A stretch of DNA of 12,159 bases from the NCBI GenBank assembly GCA_034211175.1, contig JAXHUH010000228.1, positions 1-12,159 of the forward strand. Direction: 5' to 3'. Numbering within the stretch: the first letter of the stretch is position 1; each line of letters begins with the position of its first letter. The stretch is from JAXHUH01 sp034211175. GTDB taxonomy: Bacteria; Actinomycetota; Acidimicrobiia; Acidimicrobiales; CAIXPF01. The position numbers and the translations under genes were made by a program. The notes under the pieces are model-generated. The model made no database searches. It was not told where the DNA came from and saw only the letters and a program-made list of their open reading frames with translations. This document shows positions 7,314-12,159 of the stretch, piece by piece.

Positions 7314-7838
7314 TCACCCGACGGCGGGTGCCGGGAGCGACACGCCGATGCCGCCGGGGGTGTCGGCGCCGAAGCGGTCGATCTCGGCGCCGAGGTCGAG
7401 CGGCAGGATCGTGGTCCGGGCCTCGACGTCGGCGTCGGTGAGGAGGTCGGCGGGGATGAGCCAGCTCACCTCCAGCTCGATGCCGTCGGGGTCGCGGGCG
7501 TAGAGCGCCTTCGTCGTGCCGTGGTCGGACGCGCCGACGAGGGCGTTGCGGTCGACGAGCCGCTCGGCGACCCGCTGGAGCTCGGCGAGGGTGTCGACCT
7601 CCCAGGCCAGGTGGTAGAGGCCGACGGTCGACCGGCCGGCGGCGGAGGGGCCGGCCGCCTCGCCGACCTGGAACAGGCCGAGGTCGTGGTCGTTGGACGA
7701 GCCCGACGCCTGGAGGAACGAGGCCCGCGACCCCATCGCCATGACCTCACGGAAGCCGAGCACCTCCTCGTAGAACGTCCGGGTGCGGGCGACGTCGCGT
7801 ACGTAGAGGACGGCGTGGTTCAGGCGGGTGACGGGCAT
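7314..7838 (-). CDS. VOC-family protein, extradiol-dioxygenase/glyoxalase-like
   Basis: This 174-residue protein has the vicinal oxygen chelate fold. Two beta-alpha-beta-beta-beta modules are apparent: LNHAVLYVRDVARTRTFYEEVLGF (6-29) opens the first and GLYHLAWEVDTLAEL (73-87) the second. The likely metal ligands are H8, H76 and E121 (in DGIELEV), the 2-His-1-Glu set of extradiol dioxygenases. The DHGTTKALYARDPDG stretch (105-119) is typical of single-domain catechol-2,3-dioxygenase-like members, which act on aromatic or quinone-type compounds; the actual substrate cannot be read from sequence. The last ~45 residues form a Pro/Gly-rich extension after the fold. ATG 7838 is chosen over longer in-frame starts because AAGGGG (7844-7849) sits 5 nt upstream and the fold begins at once. 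It is divergent from a MarR-type gene and probably controlled by it. Confidence 0.9.
   Translation of the reverse strand: MPVTRLNHAVLYVRDVARTRTFYEEVLGFREVMAMGSRASFLQASGSSNDHDLGLFQVGEAAGPSAAGRSTVGLYHLAWEVDTLAELQRVAERLVDRNALVGASDHGTTKALYARDPDGIELEVSWLIPADLLTDADVEARTTILPLDLGAEIDRFGADTPGGIGVSLPAPAVG
7315..7330 (-). terminator. Small hairpin overlapping the stop codon of the VOC gene
   Basis: CACCCG (7315-7320) and CGGGTG (7325-7330) form a 6-bp GC stem with a 4-nt loop, spanning the last codons and stop of the VOC gene. It might attenuate read-through into the downstream same-strand GGDEF-EAL gene. There is no U-tract, so support is modest. Confidence 0.25.
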
Positions 7839-7843
7839 CGGGA

Positions 7844-7849
7844 CCCCTT
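7844..7849 (-). promoter_or_regulatory. Ribosome-binding site of the VOC gene
   Basis: On the minus strand AAGGGG lies 5 nt before the ATG at 7838, which decides between this start and upstream in-frame alternatives reaching to 8351. Confidence 0.65.
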
Positions 7850-7858
7850 CGATCACTC

Positions 7859-7864
7859 GATATA
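7859..7864 (-). promoter_or_regulatory. Candidate -10 (TATATC) of the VOC gene
   Basis: The minus strand reads TATATC within an AT-rich patch that stands out in this GC-rich genome. A start near 7852 would give a leader of about 14 nt carrying the ribosome-binding site. I see no well-spaced -35. Confidence 0.35.
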
Positions 7865-7867
7865 TGA

Positions 7868-7879
7868 TTGAGCGTTCAA
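7868..7879. promoter_or_regulatory. Candidate MarR operator palindrome TTGA-N4-TCAA
   Basis: TTGAGCGTTCAA matches its own reverse complement at 10 of 12 positions and has the TTG-N6-CAA spacing common to many MarR-family operators. It abuts the VOC gene's candidate -10 and sits 30-41 bp upstream of that gene's start, so binding should block its transcription. An overlapping weaker repeat, CTCGAT (7856-7861) and ATTGAG (7867-7872), lies beside it. The site is about 70 bp upstream of the MarR gene's own -10. Confidence 0.45.
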
Positions 7880-7948
7880 GTACATACCCGTCCCAACGCC
7901 GGAACGCTCCCCGGGATTCCCGTCCGGATCGGTGTTCGGGCGCCTGGC

Positions 7949-7954
7949 TACCGT
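7949..7954 (+). promoter_or_regulatory. Candidate -10 TACCGT for a leaderless MarR transcript
   Basis: TACCGT ends 6 nt before GTG 7961, the spacing expected when transcription starts at the start codon itself. No useful Shine-Dalgarno is available: GGTGAG directly abuts the start. Confidence 0.45.
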
Positions 7955-7960
7955 GGTGAG

Positions 7961-8482
7961 GTGGGCCGACAGACCGAACAGCCCGGCGAGCCCGGGCCGA
8001 CCGACGACCGGCCAGCGCCGTGGTTGTCCGCGGACGAGCAGGCGACGTGGCGCGCGTTCCTGCTCGCGTCCCACCACATCGACGCCACGATGGACCGCCA
8101 GCTCCAGCACGACTCGTCGATGACCCACAGCCACTACGGCATCCTCGTCGCCCTGTCCGAGGCGCCCGATCGCTCGCTGCGGATGACCGAGCTGGCCAAC
8201 CACCTGTACTACTCGCAGAGCCGCACGACCCACGCCGTCGCCCGCCTGGAGCGCAGCGGGTGGGTCCGCCGCCAGCCGTGCCCGACCGACGGGCGGGGCC
8301 AGATCGCGGTCCTGACCGACGCGGGGATGGACGCACTGGTCGCCGCCGCACCCGGCCACGTCGCCCACGTGCGGGCCAGCCTGTTCGACCGGCTCACCCC
8401 GCAGCAGCAGCGCGACCTGCGGGCCATCTGCGAGACCATCGCCGCCGGCCCCGGCGCCACCACGCCCGGCGACACCGCCTGA
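7961..8482 (+). CDS. MarR-family transcriptional regulator
   Basis: This 173-residue dimeric winged-helix repressor is expected to release DNA on binding a small, often phenolic, ligand or on oxidation. WLSADEQATWRAFL (21-34) is the usual N-terminal helix. The recognition region LRMTELANHLYYSQSRTTHAVARLERSGWV (73-102) is a clear MarR HTH, and the wing has PTDGRGQIAVLTDAG (108-122). C106 is the only cysteine before the wing, with another at 157; redox sensing cannot be judged. GTG 7961 is chosen because the conserved helix starts 20 codons later and a -10 sits at leaderless distance. The upstream TTG at 7868 would run through the divergent promoter and add residues unlike the family. It is divergent from the VOC gene and likely regulates both it and itself. 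Confidence 0.92.
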   Translation: MGRQTEQPGEPGPTDDRPAPWLSADEQATWRAFLLASHHIDATMDRQLQHDSSMTHSHYGILVALSEAPDRSLRMTELANHLYYSQSRTTHAVARLERSGWVRRQPCPTDGRGQIAVLTDAGMDALVAAAPGHVAHVRASLFDRLTPQQQRDLRAICETIAAGPGATTPGDTA

Positions 8483-8520
8483 TCGGGACCGACGCCACCC
8501 CACCCGGCGACACCACCTGA
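8456..8520 (+). repeat. Imperfect 27-bp direct repeat at the 3' end of the MarR gene
   Basis: 8456-8482 and 8494-8520 match at 24 of 27 positions, with a 38-bp period. Each copy contains CCCGGCGACACC and ends in CTGA. The first copy encodes the regulator's C-terminal TTPGDTA and stop; the second lies just after it. It looks like a local duplication of the gene's end that has since diverged slightly. Confidence 0.6.
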
Positions 8521-8525
8521 GCCGG

Positions 8526-8542
8526 GGTCGGCGCCGCCGACC
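8526..8542 (+). terminator. Hairpin downstream of the MarR gene
   Basis: GGTCGGC (8526-8532) and GCCGACC (8536-8542) form a perfect 7-bp stem with a 3-nt loop, 43 bp past the MarR stop and just before the helicase promoter. A second weaker stem (8503-8508 with 8521-8526) precedes it. There is no U-tract. Confidence 0.45.
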
Positions 8543-8567
8543 TGCGTGCGGAGCCACACCGGTCGCG

Positions 8568-8573
8568 TACGGT
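8568..8573 (+). promoter_or_regulatory. Candidate -10 TACGGT of the helicase gene
   Basis: TACGGT lies 11 nt before ATG 8585, implying a leader of only a few nucleotides or a leaderless start. The overlapping GGTGGA (8571-8576) is 8 nt from the ATG and could act as a weak ribosome-binding site instead, so the two readings compete. Confidence 0.35.
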
Positions 8574-8584
8574 GGAACCCGACG

Positions 8585-11230
8585 ATGGACACCTCCGCCC
8601 CCGACTCCGCGACCGCCACGGCCGACGCTCCCGGCGAGGCCCCCCTGCCGCCGCTGCTGCGCCACCTGCCGTCCTCGGTCGGCGCCGACGCCGACGAGCT
8701 GCTCGACGCGTTCCTCGCCTACTGCATGGACAAGGGCATCGAGCTGTACCCGGCCCAGGAGGAGGCGATCCTCGAGCTGTTCGGCGGGTCGAACGTCATC
8801 CTGGCCACCCCGACGGGTTCGGGGAAGTCGCTCGTCGCCCTCGCCGGCCACTTCGCCGCCTACGTCCGGGGCGGGCGCAGCGTGTACACGGCACCGATCA
8901 AGGCGCTGGTCAGCGAGAAGTTCTTCGAGCTGTGCCGCGACCTCGGCTCCGACCACGTCGGCATGCTCACCGGCGACGCCGCGGTCAACCCCGACGCACC
9001 GGTCATCTGCTGCACGGCCGAGGTGCTGGCCAACTGGGCGCTGCGCGACGGCGAGAAGACACCCGTCGACCACGTCGTCATGGACGAGTTCCACTTCTAC
9101 TCCGACCGCTCCCGGGGCGTGGCGTGGCAGGTACCGCTGCTCCAGCTGCCGAGGGCCCAGTTCCTGCTCATGTCGGCCACGCTCGGCAACACCGCACGCT
9201 TCGAGGAGGAGCTGACCGAGCGCACCGGCCGCCGCACGGTGCTGGTGGCCAGCGCCGAGCGCCCCGTGCCGCTCGACTTCACCTACCGCGAGACCCCGCT
9301 CCACGAGTCGATCAGCGAGATCGTCGAGCTCGGCCGCACCCCGGCCTACGTCGTCCACTTCACCCAGAAGTCGGCGACCGAGGCCGCGCAGTCGATGACC
9401 AGCATCGACGTGCTCAGCAAGGACGAGAAGGCCGCGGTGAAGGACGCCATCGGCGGCTTCCGCTTCGACACCGCGTTCGGCAAGGACCTGCGTCGCTACG
9501 TGACCCAGGGCGTCGGCGTCCACCACGCCGGCATGCTCCCCAAGTACCGGCTGCTGGTCGAGAAGCTGGCCCAGGACGGGCTGCTGAAGCTGATCTGTGG
9601 CACCGACACGCTCGGCGTCGGCATCAACGTGCCGATCCGCACGGTGCTGTTCACCCAGCTCTGCAAGTTCGACGGCGAGCGGGTCCGGGTGCTCGGCGTG
9701 CGCGACTTCCAGCAGATCGCCGGCCGGGCCGGGCGCAAGGGCTACGACGACGCCGGCTCGGTGTGGGTCCAGGCCCCGCCCCACGTCGTCGAGAACAAGC
9801 GGATCGACGAGAAGGCGGCGGCCGACCCGAAGAAGCGCAAGAAGCTGGTCAAGAAGAAGCCGCCGGAGAAGAACTACGCGCACTGGAGCGACGACACGCT
9901 CCGCAAGCTCATCGAGGGCCGACCGGAGGAGCTGGTCTCCAGCTTCGAGGTCAACCACATGATGCTGCTCCACCTCCTCGACCGGCCGGGCGACGGCGCG
10001 GCCGCGGTGAAGCGGCTCCTGCTCGACAACCACGAGAGCCGGGCCGACCAGCGCCGCCACATCCGTCGGGCCATCGCCATCTTCCGATCGCTGGTCGAGG
10101 CCGGCATCGTGGAGCGACTCGACGAGCCCGACGAGGACGGCCGGACGGTGCGGGTCAACCTCGACCTCCAGGAGGACTTCCGCCTCAACCAGCCGCTGTC
10201 GCCGTTCGTGCTCGAGGTGGTCGAGTCGCTCGACCTCACCGACGACACCGACAGCGGCGAGCGCGACGAGCGGGGCCGCACCGACCCCCAGCAGCGGGCG
10301 CTCGACGTGCTCAGCGTCGTCGAGGCGGTGCTCGAGAACCCGTGGGTCGTGCTCTACGCCCAGCAGGACCGGGCGAAGGGCGAGCTGCTGGCCAAGCTGA
10401 AGTCCGAGGGCGTCGAGTACGAGGAGCGGATGGAGCGCCTCGCCGAGGTCCGCTGGCCCCAGCCGCTGGCCGACGAGCTGTGGGAGCGGTTCCGCCCGTT
10501 CCGCACGGCCAACCCGTGGGTCGGCGACGACGCCATCAAGCCGAAGTCGGTGGCGCGCGACCTCTTCGAGCGGTCGGCCACGTTCAACGAGTACGTGGCG
10601 AGCTACGGCCTCAAGCGCTCCGAGGGTGTCCTGCTGCGCTACCTGTCGGACACCTACAAGGCGATGGTCCAGACCATCCCCGAGAGCTGGAAGTCCGAGG
10701 AGATCCTCGACCTGACCGAGTGGCTGGGCGAGCTGGTCCGCCAGGTCGACTCCAGCCTCCTCGACGAGTGGGAGCGCCTGCGCGACCCCGACCGGCTGCT
10801 CGACGAGGCCGACGAGCCGCTGCGGCCGCCGGAGCGCTCCGACATCACGGCCAACACCCGGGCGTTCTCGGTCATGGTCCGCAACGAGCTGTTCCGCTGG
10901 GTCGGTCTGCTGGCCCGCCGGGCGCACCGCGAGCTGGCCGAGGTGCCCGCGGCGAGCGACGACGAGCGGTGGACGCCGGAGGCGATCGCCGAGTTGATGG
11001 CGCCGTACTGGGACGAGCACGACTCGATCGGCACGGGCGCGGACGCCCGCGCCCACGTCATGCAGATCCTCCCCGCGGAGAACGAGCGCGGCCGCGACTG
11101 GGACGCGGTCCAGCTCATCGACGACCCCGAGGGCCACCACGAGTGGCGCCTGGTCGGCCGGGTCGATCTCGACGCGTCGAGGGCCGAGGGCCGCGCCGTG
11201 GTCCGCCTGGTCACCATCGCCAAGCTCTGA
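8585..11230 (+). CDS. DExH-box (Ski2-like) RNA helicase with C-terminal DUF3516
   Basis: This 881-residue superfamily 2 helicase probably unwinds RNA in the cytoplasm during RNA processing or decay; the exact substrate is unknown. Motifs in order: YPAQEEAI (55-62), motif I ATPTGSGKS (74-82), Ia TAPIKALVSEKF (102-113), motif II DEFH (167-170), III SATLG (197-201), IV YVVHFTQKS (255-263), the HHAGM segment (313-317), V TDTLGVGINVP (340-350) and VI QQIAGRAGRKGYD (376-388). HHAGM and GRAGR place it in the Ski2/Mtr4-like group. A lysine-rich stretch (about 410-429) follows the second RecA domain. The C-terminal half (about 540-880), including PFRTANPWVGDDAIKPKS, matches the DUF3516 region found with this helicase in actinobacteria. 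ATG 8585 is preferred to the longer in-frame ORF because of the promoter-like element just upstream. It appears to be monocistronic. Confidence 0.93.
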   Translation: MDTSAPDSATATADAPGEAPLPPLLRHLPSSVGADADELLDAFLAYCMDKGIELYPAQEEAILELFGGSNVILATPTGSGKSLVALAGHFAAYVRGGRSVYTAPIKALVSEKFFELCRDLGSDHVGMLTGDAAVNPDAPVICCTAEVLANWALRDGEKTPVDHVVMDEFHFYSDRSRGVAWQVPLLQLPRAQFLLMSATLGNTARFEEELTERTGRRTVLVASAERPVPLDFTYRETPLHESISEIVELGRTPAYVVHFTQKSATEAAQSMTSIDVLSKDEKAAVKDAIGGFRFDTAFGKDLRRYVTQGVGVHHAGMLPKYRLLVEKLAQDGLLKLICGTDTLGVGINVPIRTVLFTQLCKFDGERVRVLGVRDFQQIAGRAGRKGYDDAGSVWVQAPPHVVENKRIDEKAAADPKKRKKLVKKKPPEKNYAHWSDDTLRKLIEGRPEELVSSFEVNHMMLLHLLDRPGDGAAAVKRLLLDNHESRADQRRHIRRAIAIFRSLVEAGIVERLDEPDEDGRTVRVNLDLQEDFRLNQPLSPFVLEVVESLDLTDDTDSGERDERGRTDPQQRALDVLSVVEAVLENPWVVLYAQQDRAKGELLAKLKSEGVEYEERMERLAEVRWPQPLADELWERFRPFRTANPWVGDDAIKPKSVARDLFERSATFNEYVASYGLKRSEGVLLRYLSDTYKAMVQTIPESWKSEEILDLTEWLGELVRQVDSSLLDEWERLRDPDRLLDEADEPLRPPERSDITANTRAFSVMVRNELFRWVGLLARRAHRELAEVPAASDDERWTPEAIAELMAPYWDEHDSIGTGADARAHVMQILPAENERGRDWDAVQLIDDPEGHHEWRLVGRVDLDASRAEGRAVVRLVTIAKL

Positions 11231-11414
11231 CCCACCCCGCCTCCCCCACCCCAGCCCGAACTGGCCTACAGAACTGACGGCCACAGCGCGGATCGGTAGA
11301 CCAGAACGAGATGGGGGCGCGGTGTGGGGTGGGCACGCGTATCGTGGGGATGACGAACGTGACGCCTTCGTTGCGATGTGATGCGACCTCGCGCTAAGCC
11401 AGTGCAAACGCCGA

Positions 11415-11420
11415 TAGCGT
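11415..11420 (+). promoter_or_regulatory. Candidate -10 TAGCGT of the Thr-rich protein gene
   Basis: TAGCGT fits TANNNT and would give a leader of about 58 nt. Its first five bases form one arm of an inverted repeat with 11392-11396, so it could also be an operator. No -35 is recognised. Confidence 0.28.
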
Positions 11421-11421
11421 C

Positions 11422-11439
11422 CGCACCTTCCAGGGTGCG
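11422..11439 (+). other. Hairpin near the transcription start of the Thr-rich protein gene
   Basis: CGCACC (11422-11427) and GGTGCG (11434-11439) form a perfect 6-bp stem with the loop TTCCAG. It lies immediately after the candidate -10, 47 bp before the start codon. It could be an operator, a stabilising leader hairpin or nothing. Confidence 0.3.
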
Positions 11440-11485
11440 TACCGGGCGGTTCACTCAGCTCGGCGATCGGTGCGGGAGGGGCGTC

Positions 11486-12159
11486 ATGGCCGGCGACGGT
11501 TCGACGGACGGGACCGGTGGGACCACACGGGAGGAGCGCAACCGCGAGCTCCGGCGGCACCTGGCGATCGCCGCGGCGCTCACGACACCGGCGCTGCTGG
11601 TGCCCGCGGTGCTCTCCGCACTCGACGACGACACCCGCCTCGCCATCGAGCGGACGCTCCCACCCCCCGTCGTCGTGGACGACGGGCGGGTGCCGCTGAC
11701 CGCACCCCGCCACGACGATCCCAACGGCGTCGTCCTCCCCCGCGCCACGGACCCGACCGTGGCGCCCACCGCCGCCGAACGGTCGCCATCGACCGCGGCC
11801 GGCGCGTCGGACACCGGCTCGGAGCCGGCCGCGCCGCTCGTGCTCTCACGGCCGGTGCCGCTGCCCGCCGACCGCACCCCGGCACCGATCGACACCGGCG
11901 AGGAGATCGCCGCGCCGCCGACCGGTCTCGACGGCAACGACGAGCCCGTCGAGGTCGTCGACGGGGCCGGTGACGACCCGACCACCGATGGCACGGGCAC
12001 GACCGGCGACGGGGAGGGGGACGACTCGCTGGGCACGGCCGGTGGCATCGATCCGATCGACACCGACGCCGGCACGACCACGACGGTCCCCGAGCCGGAC
12101 GACACCGAGCCCGGCACGACCACGACGGTGCCCGAGCCCGGCGACACCGACCCGACCAC
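11486..12159 (+). CDS. Thr/Pro/Asp-rich probable membrane or secreted protein, 3'-truncated by the window
   Basis: ATG 11486 follows GGAGGG (11475-11480) at 5 nt. The frame is open for 224 complete codons to the window edge without a stop. Residues 1-24 are charged (TTREERNRELRR). They are followed by one hydrophobic stretch at about 25-46 (AIAAALTTPALLVPAVLSAL) that could be a signal anchor. The rest is disordered, rich in Asp, Pro, Thr, Ala and Gly, and ends in two tandem 14-residue repeats starting GTTTTVPEP (196-209 and 210-223). Such TTTTVP-type linkers are common in exported Acidimicrobiia proteins, usually joining a membrane or signal segment to an extracellular domain. Here any folded domain would lie beyond the window. 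No function can be assigned. The opposite strand is also open through this region but lacks a sensible start and ribosome-binding site. Confidence 0.7.
   Translation, partial: MAGDGSTDGTGGTTREERNRELRRHLAIAAALTTPALLVPAVLSALDDDTRLAIERTLPPPVVVDDGRVPLTAPRHDDPNGVVLPRATDPTVAPTAAERSPSTAAGASDTGSEPAAPLVLSRPVPLPADRTPAPIDTGEEIAAPPTGLDGNDEPVEVVDGAGDDPTTDGTGTTGDGEGDDSLGTAGGIDPIDTDAGTTTTVPEPDDTEPGTTTTVPEPGDTDPT
12071..12154 (+). repeat. 42-bp tandem repeat encoding GTTTTVPEP units
   Basis: Two adjacent 42-bp units (12071-12112 and 12113-12154) share GGCACGACCACGACGGT at their start. They are in frame with the Thr-rich protein and encode 14-residue units that differ at two residues. A third unit may begin at the window end. 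Confidence 0.75.

Larger units (their letters stand above)
11231..11485. other. Intergenic region between the helicase and the Thr-rich protein
   Basis: This 255-bp stretch has lower, uneven GC and no supported gene. A weak inverted repeat TGGCC (11262-11266) / GGCCA (11279-11283) follows the helicase stop. CGCTA (11392-11396) pairs with TAGCG (11415-11419). A clean hairpin, CGCACC/GGTGCG, lies at 11422-11439. The right end holds the promoter and ribosome-binding site of the next gene. I could not match it to a known riboswitch or ncRNA. Confidence 0.4.

Noticed and set aside
7868..7960. Longer MarR protein from TTG 7868
   Set aside because: The extra 31 residues do not resemble the family, and the region is the divergent promoter with an operator-like palindrome.
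11395..11440. Possible cyclic-di-GMP (GEMM) riboswitch because of GTGCAAACGCC near a c-di-GMP gene
   Set aside because: Only a short core-like string is present; the second conserved arm and tetraloop-receptor elements of GEMM are not found, and the neighbouring gene is not an obvious match.
11266..11454. 62-codon minus-strand ORF in the intergenic region
   Set aside because: No ribosome-binding site, unusual composition and no homology I can recognise; likely chance.
7853..11713. 1286-codon minus-strand frame opposite the MarR and helicase genes
   Set aside because: Spans two genes and two promoter regions with no motif or ribosome-binding site. It is explained by the codon bias of the helicase gene.

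Overview
The window looks like a chromosomal stretch from a very GC-rich actinobacterium. I would guess class Acidimicrobiia (an Iamia- or Ilumatobacter-like organism). That is an inference from three things: almost every third codon position is G or C, the helicase is of the DUF3516 type common in actinobacteria, and the last gene carries the Thr-rich 'GTTTTVPEP' repeats often seen in that class. No mobile element, CRISPR array, tRNA or rRNA is visible.

Layout, left to right. (a) Positions 1-107 hold the first 35 codons of a minus-strand ORF with clearly different codon use, like an alphaproteobacterial gene, possibly a PaaI-type thioesterase. It ends abruptly where the GC-rich actinobacterial sequence begins, so it may be an assembly chimera or a transfer boundary. 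(b) 85-2580 (+) is a large STAND/NB-ARC ATPase with TPR-like repeats. Its true start is uncertain because it runs into that boundary. (c) 2739-4511 (+) is a secreted 5'-nucleotidase-family metallophosphatase with altered metal-binding motifs, preceded by a possible phosphate box, a hairpin and a -10 element. (d) 4498-7179 (-) is a membrane CHASE-GGDEF-EAL cyclic-di-GMP protein whose 3' end overlaps the nucleotidase tail to tail by 14 bp. (e) 7314-7838 (-) is a VOC-family extradiol-dioxygenase-like enzyme, divergent from (f) 7961-8482 (+), a MarR-family regulator. The shared intergenic region carries a TTGA-N4-TCAA palindrome. (g) 8585-11230 (+) is a DUF3516 Ski2-like DExH helicase. (h) 11486-12159 (+) is the start of a Thr/Pro/Asp-rich, probably surface-exposed protein that runs off the window.

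The genes do not form one pathway. The clearest functional unit is the divergent VOC enzyme / MarR pair, which looks like a small autoregulated response to an aromatic, quinone or electrophile ligand. Several genes begin just downstream of a shared TACSGTG element that resembles an actinobacterial -10, and the MarR gene looks leaderless. I see no strong evidence for an undescribed multi-gene system. The items most worth a second look are the compositional break at the left edge, the altered metal ligands in the nucleotidase, the hairpin-bearing C-terminal tail of the cyclic-di-GMP protein, and the MarR operator.
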